A stretch of DNA of 64,000 nucleotides from Macropodus opercularis (GCA_030770545.1 CM061109.1:17158001-17222000); one strand, 5' to 3'. Positions 1 to 14,379 are shown, numbered from the stretch's first letter. The notes: generated by a model from the sequence alone, not told the origin. Translations and numbers: made by a program.

Positions 1-3000
1 TGAAAACCTGTGGCCTGATGCTAGAGAGAGACAGGATCAGCCCCTCAATTATTTGTTCAAATTACAGTATATACAGTATGTTTCTACCTTTTTCTTCTCA
101 TTACTGTAATTCCCATAAATGACTATCAACTATTGAAGCAAACTGCTAATTTTCATTTACCTTAGTAAAGAATTGTTATGTTCCAAACATTTAAATAAAT
201 CTTGTGACAGAATGTTTCTCTTTTCTTTGAAATTCTTTCAACTGTAAAGGTTTCAGTTAGTATTTTCTGTATTGGTGCTTGATGTTAGTGTTTTTTCTCT
301 CAGTGTGTTCTGAGTGACAGTGTGTGTTATCTCAGTGAGGGTTGTGCATGGTGTTATGCTGCACTGAGCTGTTTTGAGCCATGTGTTTAGAGTTGTGTTG
401 CTTTGAATGAGTTTTGCAGGTGATGTGAACTGTTCAGCTCAGGTGACTTTTGGTAGAGCAGACTGTAGTTAGAGTTTTGCACATGTAGCTCCAGTTGTGC
501 TCACTGTCGTTTAGCAATCGTAAAAAACTGTATTGACTTTAATTTAGTATTATACAATTATGTGTAAAACAAAAGAATAGGATATAATGTTTATTTAATG
601 ACTCACTGTGTTGCCATAATAAATATAATTAGTTAAGCTATTCTGTGATATTCAAAATCTTCAATTTGTAAATTTAGACACTGGCATGAAACTCTGTGAC
701 AGGAGCCTTCACGTAATCTCTGTCGTGATAGTTGAGGAATCTCTATTAAAAATATAAACTGTGGGTAAAAAAGAATGAATCAGATTTTTCAATGACAATG
801 TCATCGTTTAGCTTCCATGTATGAGTTACAGTAATTGAATTTGAATTCACTTAAACAACAATTTGTAAAAAGCTGATTACATTAAACATAAATATCTGCT
901 CTGATAACAAGATTCGAATCGCGTGAAGATGAATTTTAAAGTAACCGGTAACACAGATAATTAGTCAAATATCCTGGTTACTGTCCCACAACCAAGCACT
1001 GAGTCAATACCAGCTGAGCTGCATGTGGGTATTGGCTCATATCAGAGAAAAGCTGCTCTCAACCATCACCGACGTCAAACCGTCACCGCTGAACTCACAG
1101 CGATACGAGAAATGACCTTTTCAGCCTGTTGCCAATTCTCACACGTACAACAGACAAATCTTACTTTACACTAAATGCTTTTCATTTCTGACCCCAGCAG
1201 CTGTTTGGTTTTGTCCTCTGTCACAATCCTTTACTACATAAACTGCAGAGACCTCTACTGGCTGCGTGCAGTTACTGCACCAGTCAAAGATGAATCACTG
1301 CAAACGTCAGAATCTCTGAATACTATATTACCAGACACCATTTACCCTTAACAGAACTACTAAAGCAACAGTTCCGCCCTTAAGAATCCATCCGCAGCCT
1401 GAAATGAAACACTGTCGTTACACTGGCTCCTTCTTTGTTATGTTATCTACCAGCTGCCTCAGTTACCGTGGATAAAACCCATCTACTGATCCTTCCCTTC
1501 AGGCAGAGGACTAATAATATAATACATATATATAATATATAATATCTGTTTTGCCTTGTCAGTCATCGCTGCCAGGAAAGCGTTAACATGGGTTTTTTCT
1601 GCGAACCATCACTGAAACTGAGAAGCAGCTTCTGCAAACCTGGATAAGATTGTAATAAGTGTGACTCTGACAGATTCAAAGTGTGTTTCAGCTGCTTCTG
1701 TCTTTTCACAACATGGCTGAAATAAAAACACACGGCGCCTCAGAGCCGTCCAGCAGTTATGTAACACCTTTGCTTTATGTTGAAATCATTTGTACGACTC
1801 ATACACAACATGGTGTCTGTATGATTCTCAGAGAAGAGGGTCCCAAGCAGCCTGTTTGCTCGTCCTCCTGACTGGACCCGTCAGACTCTGCTCTCACACG
1901 TTCTGACACCTGCTGTGCAGCATGAAGCTTCCTGTTCTCCATGTCCTGCTGCTCCTTGTTGGACACTGTCATTTAGATATATTTCAACCAAAATAGCGCA
2001 GTTGAGTCGTTTTTTTAAGCAGAATTGCTGCATTTATGACAGTGACGAACATCCAAACACAAAGAGAGAAGCAAACATCAGATGCAAGAAGATTCCTGAA
2101 CACTTTTTTGTCTAAAAATGAAATGAAACCTGTGGAAAATCCCATTTAAAGGAGATATTTAAAAGCAGAAGTCAACAATAAACATGAACTCTGTGTACTG
2201 GCAAAGACAGCACTTGTTATTCACGTCGTTTGTTTGCTCATGACTGTAGCAGCAGTCACTGATCCAGGGTCGAGCCAGTTCAGAGCCACAGACGGAAATA
2301 TCACAGAGGCACCAGATCCTTCTGGATACTACTGGATATCTGTACAAGCTACAGAAAAGATCACTGAGTCAACAGTGAGCAACCCCTTTTTGCAGGGTTT
2401 AAAAATAAATAAATGCTTTTCTGTGGTTCTGTAATAAAGTGTGCAGTCTAAAAATCCAATATATTTGCTATATATTTTTTTTTTACTTTTTCTACATAAT
2501 AAAATAAAGCAATAATTGATATCAGGGCTCAATCAAGTACACGCGTCATGTTATGGCAACGAGACTGAGCACAACAGCTTCCACCACATCAAGGCCTCGT
2601 TTCCAACCTTTCTAAAACACAAGTGCAGACGAAAGGCTCGTTTTCTTTAGCACGTCATGCTAACTGGCCCGAAGCTATAACAGCCGTATTCAAATCTGAG
2701 AGCTTGCAGGACACGTTTCCACAGAGCTGTGTTCTCAGCTCAGAGCCTGCTGTCGATGTGCCTGCGCTCACTCTACGGTCATAAAACCGTCTGCGTGCAG
2801 ATTGATTTTCTCTGCCTCAACACTTCAGGCGATAATGATGTTCCATAAATTACTAGCTATGATCTAATAACCCTGCGTCAGTGTGTGTGTGTGTGTGAGG
2901 GAGGAGAATGAGGGTTCATCTGCAGGGAAGGACATTTCTGTCAGTCAGTCACTTTGAATTATTTTAGAAATATCTTTATACGTTTTACTGTAGAATATGA

Positions 3001-4900
3001 AAAACATTTGCATGTTACTGGAAGTGGTTCACTGGACAAAAACACACCGGATTGTACAGAACTTCAGTCTTAAGACCAATTAATTCAATTTAATTAATAA
3101 ATGTAACTTAAGGCCCCAGTGACCATAGTTTATAGCTTTTATGGACCTGAATCAGGCTTTTGGAAAGTGGAAGGCGCTGGAGAACCTTCCTGGACACGCT
3201 AAGCGTCTCTGAACCGAAACCAAGCTGGCTGCGGTTCCCTGGCTGTGAGACCAGAGGCAGATAAGACAAATAAGAAAATGCAAAACAATCTCACACGCAG
3301 AATTATATGACCACCTCTGACCATCAGTACTGAAGCGATAACATCCCTGCACTGCTGCCGGTGACAGTAGGAGTCACATCAAGAAAGTTTGGAGGACTGA
3401 GAATGTAGGGATCAATCAGTCTCCACCTGTTTTGACCTGGTATGAGTTGATTTCTTCCAAATTGTAGAACAGGGGTCTCGTCCATAAAATGGGAGCAATC
3501 ACAGCCTTTCTGACTTTACCTGGATGGAGGCAGGAGTTAGGACCAAAAATCATCTGCAGTGGAAAGACACCAAATGTAACAATGATCTGAGGGATGAAGC
3601 AGATTCTTTAGGTTTAATTATATTCACTTCAATTCTAAACACATATTAAAGAACATCTAAACAAATGAATATACACAGACATCAAACCTTAAGAAAGAAG
3701 GGGACACAGGCGCACTTTCAAACCTTTGCTGTTCAGTACGTGCACAACGTGAGTCTTTTGGAGTATAGTTATATAAGGTTAAGGCCCCTGGTCCTGGTTA
3801 ATACACTGATACTCCTGTGTACAGAACTTTAAACCCGCTCGTTGCTCAACAGCGGCTCGCTGAATGTTTGTATAGCTCTCTGACTCTCTGCACGTTCGTC
3901 TATAAACAGCTATTAATAAAGAACAAAAAACGGACTAAACCCTGATGAGCTGATGACCTTCCAGAGCGGAGCCTGTTTACCTGCACACTCTGCTGACTCG
4001 CCCTGACTGATGCACAAAGTTTACAACAAATCTAGTGCGTTAGACATTTCAAACAGTTTGCCCAGTACGATGGCGTCTCTTATAAAAATCACGCAGCAGC
4101 AGTGTCACAGCAACTGGAGTCTTTTTTAGCTCTGACTTGATCTGCAGCTAGTTCACGTGTTCACCTCATGTCTCTGGGTTTATCAAAACCTTTTCAAATG
4201 GAAACAACCGACTGTTGCCGCTGGAAAACAAGGTTAAATGTGCTAAGACCGAATTAATCAGTCGGCGAAAAGTATGTTTGTGACTGTGGGCTGGAACAGA
4301 CGAAAAGGCTCAGTAAAGGTTTTTCTTTTATATATAATTTATTTTGCGCATTTCTGTACAGTTACAGTTTATTCTTCTCTGACCAGCACAGGCAAACGTT
4401 TAATTTCATGGCAGGTCTTACATGAAATGAAGCCAGCGTCGCATTCTGTCAATGTTCAACACTTGCTCCGAGGATTAAGTGCAGTTGTCAGCAGTTTTGT
4501 GTGTTCTGTTGGTTCCCTGGGTTATTTACCTTTCAGAGTTGGACCAGGTCCGCGGTGCAGGTCCAGCTTTGAATTTCCAGCTGCTGGAATGATCAGGAAT
4601 CAATTAAATTCACGTCTACATTAAAAGAGTTTGGTTTTCCCACTAGAAAAATGTCGTATTAGCTACTGCCACATCTGATCCAGAGCCAACAGCAGCTCTT
4701 TCCGCTGTCAGATATAGCTTGTTATATATATTTTAAATGTTGCACACATACTGTATGCATAGGGGCATTAGATCCACATGTATTGATCACATTTCATGGT
4801 CAAGAGAACCTGTTAAGTTCTATGAATCGCTGCTTCCCCCACGACTGCCGCTGCTGGTGGGGCAGAGCTCTCTGGGGCAAAGCTCCACGGGAAACATTGT
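1..4900. other. Noncoding region upstream of hemopexin
   Basis: No coding exon can be supported here. The open frames are short and low in complexity. The sequence is AT-rich, with a short (GT)n run at 2881-2897 and an AT-rich stretch at about 1518-1548. The last few hundred bases are presumably the distal promoter of the hemopexin gene, but I cannot assign specific factor sites. Confidence 0.6.
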
Positions 4901-4991
4901 GGGCGTCTGAGATGAACCCAGTGCATCTGTACGTTGTCTGCTCCTCCCTTTGGAGCCCAGCGAGACACGGCCCACGCGGACCGGGCTCTGG

Positions 4992-4999
4992 TATAAATA
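4992..4999 (+). promoter_or_regulatory. hpx: TATA box of hemopexin gene
   Basis: A canonical TATAAATA lies 64 bases upstream of the start ATG. A start site about 30 bases downstream would give a 5' UTR of roughly 40 nt, which fits a strongly expressed liver plasma-protein gene. The distance and the sequence context are seen directly; use of this site is inferred. Confidence 0.7.
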
Positions 5000-5062
5000 C
5001 CTGTGGCAGGAGCTCTCTGGGTACCTTTTGCCCAGCCTCTCCTGGTCTAGAGGACAGCCACC

Positions 5063-7560
5063 ATGAAGCTCGCTCACATCCTGTGTCTCTGCCTGGCCTT
5101 GGCTCTGTCATGGGCTGAGTAAGTAGCCATGCACCGAATCCTAGGACACAAGTGCAATGTGACGACAGTTTAAAGGCTTAAAGGTTGTTTTGTTTTGTCC
5201 ATTTCCTGATTTGTTCTGTGAAAAAAGGTGCAAATAAAGACAAATTGCAGACAAACTGATTACAAGCAAAGCTCAGAGACTAGAACAGAACGTACGAAAA
5301 GCAAGAGTAGACCATTTCAGCTTCATCTGCACTGTGTAAGATAATTAAAAGTTATGATTCTATTCTGTTCCTCCAGCCACCATGAAGGACACGGAGACAA
5401 AGGCCACGGAGACAAAGGCCACGGAGACAAAGGCCACGGAGACAAAGGACACGGTCCTAAACACGACCACGGCCACGCAGGACGTGAGTTGATGGAAAAC
5501 AGTTTCTTTGTCCATCTTCAGAAATGTTGCTTTATCCTAATCTTCCTTTTTCTCTACTGCAGCTGCCCTTGACCGTTGCAAAGGCATCGAGATGGATGCT
5601 GCTGCCGTGAACGAAGAGGGCATCCCATACTTCTTCAAGCGTAAGTCCGTTCACTCGCCCATGACACGTGTAGCAAGTCATGCACCGTGCAAAAACGCGC
5701 GTTTGTGTTTCTGCAGGTGACTCTCTGTTCAAGGGCTTCCACGGCAAGGCTGAGTTTGCTAATGCAACCTTTGCTGAGCTGGATGACCATCACCACCTGG
5801 GCCACGTAGACGCTGCTTTCCTCATGCACAACCCCGACGACCCCACCCACCACGACCACATGTTCTTCTTCTTGGTACGCGCTGCTGTGTCGTATAGATA
5901 CTAGACATGTCTACTGGGCAGCTGATCAGGTAATTGAGAGCAGGTGTAGTTCGGGAGAAGGACGGCCTCTGCTGGACAAAGAAGGCATTGCACGTTTGTC
6001 ATCCAGGAGTTTGAACTAGTTAAACTATGATACATTCACGCTGGACTCTCTCCCTAACTAATCCACCACACACAGATGTCTAGTGTGTGTCTATTTAATC
6101 TGAATGTGGTCTTTTGATGCAGGACGACCATGTGTTCATGTATGAGAAACACAAGCTGGAGCCCGGCTACCCCAAGCGCATCTCTGAGGTTTTCCCTGGA
6201 GTCCCTGACCACCTTGATGCCGCCGTTGAATGTCCAAAGCCGGAGTGTGATCAATACTCTGTCATCTTCTTCAAAGGTTAGTGCATATTCTGAAATCTTT
6301 CACAGCAAAAGTACTGGGTTGCACTCTAACGACGTGTCTTTTCTTTCACGTAGGAAAAGACATCCTGCACTACAACGTCCAAAACAAAACTGTAGAAAAG
6401 AGAGAGTTTAAGTCCATGCCCAACTGCACGTCTGCTTTGCGCTTTACCGGCCACTACTACTGCTTCCACGGACACACGTTCTCAAAGTTCGACCCAAAGA
6501 CCGGCGAGGTGCACGGGAAAAAGCCCAGAGAGGTGCGCGACTACTTCTCGAGGTGCTCCAAGTTCGGTGAGTAAATCAGCCTGCTTCCTTAAGTGGCATT
6601 AACACGTGGTGTGCAGACAAAGCTGACCAACTCGATGCCTCTTCGTTGGGTAGGTGAAAACAGTGACCCCGTGGAGAGGGAGCGTTGCAGCCGCGTTCAC
6701 CTGGATGCCATCACCTCGGACGACGCTGGAAACATCTACGCCTTCAGAAGTGAGATCTAACAGCAGGACACATAGGTGTCCAGAGCTGGATGTGTGTTCT
6801 TCTGCGATCAGCCTTGCAGACGTGCATGCAGTTGACGTGGAAAACCTCCCAAATAAACCTTGTTCGTGCGGTTTTGCAGGTCATCACTTCATCCGTAAAG
6901 ACGAGGGCAGCGACAACGTGACAGTCGACACCATCGAGAGCGACTTCAAGGAGCTGCACAGTGAGGTCGATGCTGTTTTCTCCTATCAAGGTCACCTGCA
7001 CATGATCAAGGTAAAGGACCGAAGCTGCTGCACCCACTCACTGATGCTTTTCCTCAAGGCAAACGCTTAATCCTTTTGATTTCCTCCTCAGGACAACAAG
7101 GTTTTCGTTTATAAAACTGGTGAGCCACACACCCTTCTGCCGGGTTACCCCAAGTCTGTGAAGGAGGACCTGGGCATCGAAGGTCCCATTGATGCCGCCT
7201 TTGTCTGTCAGGATCATCACATTGCTCACGTCATCAAAGGTAAAGACACAGACGGCGTCACCACATCGGTTATATTCGCAGACAGGAGGTCTAGTGGTCG
7301 GGGTCACACCTCTGCCCTTTGCTACTCCAGGTACAGACGTCTACGACGTGGAACTGAAGGCCACCCCTCGCACGGCAGGCAACAAACGCCCGTTTTCCCT
7401 CTTCAGGAAGGTCAACGCTGCAATGTGTGGCCCCGAGGGAGTCACTGTGATTTTGGGAAACCACTTCTACAGATTTGCCAGCACCATGCTGTTTGTGGCG
7501 AGCAGAGCCCTCCCCGAGCAGCACAAGGTTTCCCTGGAGCTGTTCGGTTGTGATCACTGA
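5063..7560 (+). CDS. hpx: Hemopexin (warm-temperature-acclimation-related 65 kDa protein, Wap65-type)
   Basis: Secreted plasma glycoprotein that binds free haem and delivers it to the liver. Ten coding exons fit GT/AG rules and phase throughout: 5063-5118, 5377-5483, 5563-5640, 5717-5874, 6123-6276, 6354-6566, 6654-6749, 6880-7010, 7092-7239 and 7331-7560. They give 456 aa, close to the usual 440-460, and human HPX also has ten exons. Residues 1-18 form a signal peptide, 19-54 a His/Gly/Asp/Lys-rich segment, about 60-250 the first beta-propeller and 267-454 the second. Repeated blade motifs such as DAAF and PGYPK are visible, and the C-terminus LFGCDH parallels mammalian LLGCTH. N-glycosylation sequons fall at N96, N195, N208 and N300. 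The start ATG sits in CCACCATGA. I cannot tell which teleost paralogue (Wap65-1 or Wap65-2, hpxa or hpxb) this is, nor assign the haem-ligand histidines with certainty. Confidence 0.96.
5387..5461 (+). repeat. hpx: 15-bp coding repeat in hemopexin exon 2 (GHGDK x4 plus GHGPK)
   Basis: Four nearly identical 15-nt units encode GHGDK, followed by one GHGPK unit and an HDHGHAG tail. This makes residues 19-54 of the preprotein extremely His-rich, just behind the predicted signal-peptide cleavage site. The repeat keeps the reading frame, so copy number can vary without breaking the gene. A metal- or haem-binding role is plausible for such a segment but is inference only. Confidence 0.9.
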
Positions 7561-7772
7561 GAGGCACCGGAAACATCTCGCAGGAGGCCCTGCGGTGACG
7601 TGACCTGCTAACAGACAATGGCCCCGCGTTCTGTACCCGTGTCTTACCTCAAAGAACCTTGTTTCATCCATTTAGGAAGGTTCCTACTTTACACAGCTAC
7701 GCTCTGTGGTCCTCTGTGTCACAGGGGGCAGTGCCTGTTTCTCTATGATTCATTTTGTACCTTGTTAATGTG

Positions 7773-7778
7773 AATAAA
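7773..7778 (+). terminator. hpx: Poly(A) signal of hemopexin gene
   Basis: AATAAA lies 213 nt after the TGA stop and is the first good poly(A) hexamer downstream. It implies a 3' UTR of about 230 nt ending near 7795. Confidence 0.75.
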
Positions 7779-8900
7779 GAGTAGAGACAACACGACACAA
7801 GCCTTCATTGTGTCCTCTTTAAGTCTGTTTGTGCTACATGTGGAACCTCGATCTAGCCAACGTGAACCATGATCACCACGAGGAAAACTGCCACTGGGCA
7901 ACTGACAACTGCGCTAGTTGTCTTACGAGACGTTACCGCTCCCTCACTGGCCACTTTATTACACTGGCTACAGCTGTGCCTCCGCCATTAGTTCTACCTT
8001 TACGAGCATTTTAAGAAATGGTTCTAATGTGGCCCAAACACCTTTCGTCCAGTTCCTCCAGGAGCGAATGGGGACATCAGGCAGTTTTACTGCAAAGCTG
8101 AAGGAGTTCTGGCTTCTCACCAACAGAGGGCACAAGTCTTTCAGCTTTGGAACCAGTTGGATCATCATGACAACAAAACTTTTGAACGTTGTGCCTCATT
8201 TGCCCTGGCACTGAGGCCGAGGTTTGGACTCTGCACACGGAAACTGACCCCAACCAAAGCTACCAAACGTCAACACCAGGCTGTCTGAGGTTTAGTGATA
8301 TTCAAGGTCTAAGGAGAGAACATTCAAACTTTACATCTAGACCATTTACATGACATGACATGCACAGGCCTGCTGTTGATTTTATTTAGACGGGGATATT
8401 ACTGGATAATAATCTGACTTCTCTTGAGTCAGAATTTTGGTTTTTAGAAATATAAACACAAGTAAAACGGTGACTTACCAGGTCCCTCCAAAGGAGAAAG
8501 ACGCTGTTCTGAGAACCTCTGGGACCTACCTGCCGTCCTACGCGTCACGTAGCCCTGCACTGAGGCAATGCAGTGATGTCAGCTTCATGACCGAGGCTGG
8601 AGTCTCTGATAAGAGCGTGCATCACTGGACCACACAATCCCTTGCTTCACTCCGCTGCCTGCTGGGATGACAATGGAAGGAGAAACACTGGGACCCTTCA
8701 GCGCCACCGATACACAATCAACTACAGATGCTGCCAGCCCCACACACACACAGAGCGAGTCCCGGTAATGTGACTAAAGACTGGAAACAGAGTCGATGTG
8801 ATGGATGGAAATAAGTTATGAATAATTGCAAAAGATTTATTGAAACCATACCTGAAATGTCTAATCTTTTAAAACTAGTATTCATGCTTCCCCAGACCCT

Positions 8901-8922
8901 GTGTGTGTGTGTGTGTGTGTGG

Positions 8923-8969
<47 letters not shown>

Positions 8970-8979
8970 TGTGTGTGTT
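8901..8979 (+). repeat. (GT)n microsatellite, interrupted
   Basis: Two GT tracts separated by a short G run (8921-8925), with a GCGC interruption near the 3' end. Simple dinucleotide repeat. Confidence 0.95.
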
Positions 8980-11900
8980 GTCCTCTTGCTGCTTGTGATG
9001 CTGCTTAATTAACTGGACTGGGACGGTTGACGGACATCTGCTCTCAACCTGTCATCTGAGATCGCTTGACCCCCGGTGTGTAAGTGTGTGTGTTAATGAA
9101 CAAGCAGGTATGGACACTGGCCAAGGGAAACACTGCCAGACAAACGCTGGAGCTCACGACCAGATGGTGCCAGCTAACGTCGCCTCTGTAGACCGGTGAC
9201 TGCTAAAAACACTCCCTCAGATGTGACCCCGGTGCCCTGCATCAAACTGTCAGACACGCAGAGGACACACACACACAGCAAAACTCTCTTTAAACGAGAG
9301 TCTAACTCAAACCTTTACTGGGCCGTCATTAGATGCTTACTTCCTCTCTATGTCTTCCTCCCCTGCTGTATCCACCTGAGCGTCTTCTCTGCCTTCTCTA
9401 CCTTTGGCAGCGTGCCTGGACTTTGCGCTGCTGCTGTATTTGCTTCCTTGCTGCGATCTGCCTCCTCCTCGTTCTCCTCCCTCACTAAAGTGCTCGTCTC
9501 CTCTCCCCTCTCCTGCGTGTCTAACCTTCCTGCCCCTCCTCATCTTGCTCGGTGTCTTGTGGATTGGGTTGTGCAGAGCTGTCAGTCCCTGGCTGGGCCT
9601 GCCAAGCTGCACGTCCTGGCCAGAGGGGAGAGCGGGGCAAATGGTCGGGGCGTCGTTGTGGGTCCGTTCAACCTACCCACCACTGAGCAGTGGACCCCCT
9701 CAACAGATTGAGCTTCCAGCTGGCCGGCACGGGGCCCACCGCTGCCCCATGCTGAGGGCACACATGCCACAAAGCACAAATTCCCACTAGCACGTGAACA
9801 TGCACTTATACACTAACATGGGCATGTATGGAGGCACACGCTTGACTGCACATGCAAGCAAACGAACAAACAAACAAATACTGCAACTCATTCGCTGATT
9901 CATCCATGTTTTGTGATAAAAATGACAAAAGTTTTGATTTTGTCCTTGTTTACATCCGCTTTAGATTTAGTTTGTGTTTACAGAGAATGTAATTGTTAGT
10001 ATAGTAGTTTGAGAATATTGCTTCACTGATAATAACATGAAAGCGTGAGTATTAACTTTTTCTCTCCTTCAGAAAGTCACGAGAACACAACATAAAGAAA
10101 AGCATAACTAACGTTACTGAGTCTGAGCGTCAGGCCTTTATGTTCTGTCACTGCACCAATGTGTAGCCACTGTGTGAGCCTCTCATTTACAGATGATTCC
10201 CACTTTGCCCTTGTTGAGTTCACGCGTCGTTCTCTCAGCCAAATCAAATGCTCATCCTGTCTTCATTAGCTACACTTACAGAGGGAGCTTACCTGCCTGC
10301 CAAGGCCCTTTGGGCCCCAGGCACCAGAGCAGACGCCACCAGGGGCCGGAGCAGCCAGGCTGCACACTGTCGGTCCACAGTCTGTTCTCCAGTTGTGACA
10401 GTGAACACATCCTTATGATGACAATTAGAGGCTGTTAGAGTGCACAGATGAGCAGGGGAGACAGGAGAGGGAGAGGGGGAGGAAAAGGGGAGGGGAATGT
10501 AAGGGGAGGGGCAGGTGGCGCAAAAAACAGGACACAATTAACAAACATGGGAAAAATAGCTGCTAATGAGCACGAGCAATGCTCAAGGGACCTGCTGAGA
10601 CAAGGGGTGAGGGAGAGGAGGACGGATTATGACTCTAATTCTACGTTAGGGATACGTGGCGCACGGGGGGCATCACACAAGTAAGACTGAAAGGCTTCTT
10701 CACAGGTCACACTGACGCCTGATCCAAGACGCTGGATCAGTGTCCCCACATCTAAAAAGAGACAAAGGAGGCGTCAGTTGGGATTGTTTCACTTTTTGTA
10801 ATCTTTGACCTAATCACATCATAGAAACATTGCTGGTGTGTTGAGGCTCACACTTCCCAAGACTGAATGATTTATTCAGAAAGCGTGTTGTGTGTTGTGT
10901 GTTGTGTGCTTAGCGCTGTCTGAACGGTTAACAGTATGTAACATACAGTACCTCAAAACCAAAGCACAGATTCTCCGTCGTGTCTTCTTCTTCCCATGAC
11001 CCACTTCAGCTGCCATGACCCACTTCGGCTACGCATCCTTACCACCTATTGTCTGCCAGCCTACAATGCATGGATTAAAATCACTGAGAGACATGTAGCT
11101 AAAACAACAACAACAACAACAACAAAGATACTGTGACAATGATGCCATCCAGGGAGCACAAGTCGCCCATTGTTGGAGGCTGACACGCCGTATTGTGCCT
11201 GGCAGACTACGTTGCCTCATAGCAGCTGGGATGTGCTGGCAGGGGAAACAGGCCCGACTGTCATCAGCTGGGGGAGATACAGTGTGATGCAAGCAGCATT
11301 ACATCACACACGATCCCCAGGCGATCGCTTCGATGCCGCTCGGCGCCGTTTGGTGACCTTCGGCCGATTGGAAGAGGTTCTGTGAGTTAATGCGAGGACC
11401 GAAAACTCCACAACGCGTATTTGTTACATCCGCATCATGAATCAAACATAATCATTGTACAAAAAGCATGTTTTTTACATTTTGCTTTTATTCATACGCC
11501 AATATTTTCACAGTCCAGCATCAAAAACTATCTTCAGACATTACGACAGCTGACTGGGATCTAATTTTGTGTGTCACAATGGATCCTCATCGTTATTTGA
11601 ACTGCACATATAATATCTACAAGTCATTGTGCAACTAAAAAAATGTCTCTCCATTATCTATATGCAAACAAAATTAGCTCCAGGGCTGATGTTGGTGTGG
11701 CAAATGTTGACCTCACCGCTGCACTTACCACACACGCACACAGACACACACATTTTCCTCCGGCAGGTCCTAATTGCCTATAAATGTCAGTGTGAGTCGG
11801 TGTGCGATTGTCTTTTGGTAAATTAACTGGTGGGACTGGCACCTCCTCATTAGACAAGAGAAACATGACACAGTGAGAACACAGCACACCGGTCAACTCT

Positions 11901-13659
11901 CGGGCTGGAGCTACAGGCTGCAGCCGTCAGCTCCCCTGGGACTGTATCAAAGACAGAACGAGGTGCAGTGTGTGTTTGTGCCTCAGTGCATGTCTGTGTG
12001 CATATGTCCGTATATGCGTATACATTCTGTATTCACGCGCTTGTGCCCGAGTCGTCCTGAGGGAAATTAGTCGTCTCTACCCTGCTCCGTCTCCAGGTTC
12101 ATCCCTGATGTTTTCTCTCTCTGCCAGGACCCTCCCACTCCCATCGGGCCACACTGTGGCTAATTGCTAAATACATTGGCTGTTGTTTCAGATGTTGGCA
12201 ACAGTCTCTGCAGAAATGACTGCCGCTCATTAATTGTGAAACAATATCCAGACATGGGTGATATAACATAACTAAATATAGTAAACACGAATAAATAAAA
12301 CCTAGTCTACACAGAAAAAACCCAGCTACTGTCTCAGTTTGGCTCAGAGTAAACATACGATTGCTCTCCCTCGCTGTGAAATTGGCAGAGAAGCAGATTC
12401 TTTATTCTGTGGATGCTACAGTGACGATGAAATTGCATTTTTGCTTTGTAAAGATTAAAAAGGTGTTTAAACCATACACAAAATGTAGCATATGAGTCAA
12501 CCAGTAAATCTCAGTTTTGTCCTTGAACTGTGTCACTTTGTTAAATCTCACACAAACCACTTTAACGCTGTCATGAAGAAAGAAAGCGTTGGACAGGAAA
12601 CATGCTGATTACACCTGCTTTTATTCGTTCATCTGAAACCGACCTGTATTTACCTTTATCCAAATAGCAACCAAGCGCAACAGTAGGCAACGTCTGATAG
12701 CATCAGCACAAGACTAGCGCATCAAATCAAAAGGAATGAGAAACGTTTCTACAACAGCTGGTTAGACCAAGAGCAAAACCTGGTAATATTAAAAATATTG
12801 ACGTTTCAACAAAATCCAACACTTCCAGGAAAGATCAGGAAAAAGTGAGTTATTTGTGCCTCCGCAGCTGAGAGTGTGTTGTCTGTCATCCATGGCTAAA
12901 ACAAACAAGCATTGAAAGAGCTGCTGCTCCTTGAAACGTCCGTGTGAGAATAGAAGGTTTTCAGGCTGAGCAGCGTGTATGAGCCATCTGTTACACAGTG
13001 AATGCGTTTCTGCTTCCCTCGCTGTGACAGCACTCACTGTGAATTACACTGTTACCGCCAACTGTCTCTCATACTGAACACAGGGATGTCTCTGTGTACA
13101 GTATGCGGCGCCCGGATTGCAGGGGTCAGCCCGTCGCTCATGGTTCAAGACAGAAGGAGAGAACGTCTGAAAGAATCGAGACTGAAAGAAAGAAGTGACA
13201 CCATTCAGAGTGTCGCATAAGTGTCTCCTCTGTGGGTCTGGATGCAGGTGTGTGTTTGATTTCTAAAGCCGGGTTGTCATTGTCTTTGTACTACACACTG
13301 AATGAGCACAAAACACGTGTGCTCAAACACAAACGCACACAACCAGCCTGTGTTCCCTCGTCAAAAAGCACATGAGGCCAGTTTCTGTGACTAAAGAAGG
13401 CGTTTATTTAGTATGTGTACACATTAGATAAACCACCAGATCCTCCTCTCTCCTCTCTGACTGGGTCGGCTGACATTTAAGGTTAAATTCAGCTGATTGA
13501 CCCAAGGGCTCAGTTCTCAGCCTTCTCCATCTATAAGACTTTCCATTTATACGCCAGTGAGTCACAGCTCACCTTGTCCTCCATCAGATGACTCCGCTGC
13601 CTCGTTGCAACCTTCTGCTGACCAGTCCAATCACAGTGTGACCTGCGGCCATTGAGCAT

Positions 13660-13744
13660 GTGGGGTTCAGCTGCTGCTTCCTCCACATGCCCCATGGTCT
13701 GGGGATTGAACCAACAGCCTTCCAGTCAAACGCTTCAGCCACTG
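13660..13744 (-). mobile_element. tRNA-derived SINE fragment (probable)
   Basis: Read on the minus strand, the segment has a box-B-like GGTTCAATCCC (13702-13712), followed by CCAGACCATGGGGCATGTGG and, at the far end, GCTGAACCCC. This order resembles the tRNA-related head and body of common fish SINEs, where a GGTTCGATTCCC box precedes a body ending in a CTGAACCCC block. Only part of an element is present; no poly(A) or simple-repeat tail or target duplication was identified. Confidence 0.45.
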
Positions 13745-14283
13745 TTGACTCCAAAACAGTCGATTAGCAGGATTTAAGTAAGTAGGAAGCTCGTGGGGTA
13801 ATGAAGAGCAGGTGAGTGTGGAGGAATCAAGGGAAATTTGAAAGGACTGTGGAAATGGCAGAGTCAACAATGAGTCAATGGATGTGGGAATATAGATGTG
13901 ACGATGATGAATGAGGACAGCTAGATATTTAAAATATAAAGCAAACTGATACTGAAAAGAAATCTGGTTTGACGAACCAAACACCAGCCCATGTCAACAA
14001 CGCTTAAATAAAAGGAGCATTTCTGATTTCAGAGAATATTTAAAAAGTGCTCAGTTGCACTAGTGAGAATAAACATAACAAGTGTCTTTCAATCTTGCTG
14101 CAGCCCAACCAGAACACATTCAGAACTGAGGTGACTTTATGCCGAGCAGAGACAAAGGGCGTGTGTGTGTGTTTGTGTGCGTTTGTGTGCGCATGCATGT
14201 GCGTACCAGCAGTAAGATCGGCTCGCCATGCCGTCGACTTAAGACAGTTAAGAACTGAAAGGCTGCTGACGAACAGAGACGCC

Positions 14284-14379
14284 TGTGTGTGTCTATATGT
14301 GTGTGTGTGTGTGTGTGTCTATATGTGTGTGTGTGTGTCTCTGTGTGTGTGTGTGTGTCTATATGTGTGTGTGTGTGTC

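Noticed and set aside
7918..8214. 98-codon frame just downstream of hemopexin
   Set aside because: No recognisable domain and no splice context; a short GGCCACTTTATTACAC stretch only weakly recalls a known fish repeat end.
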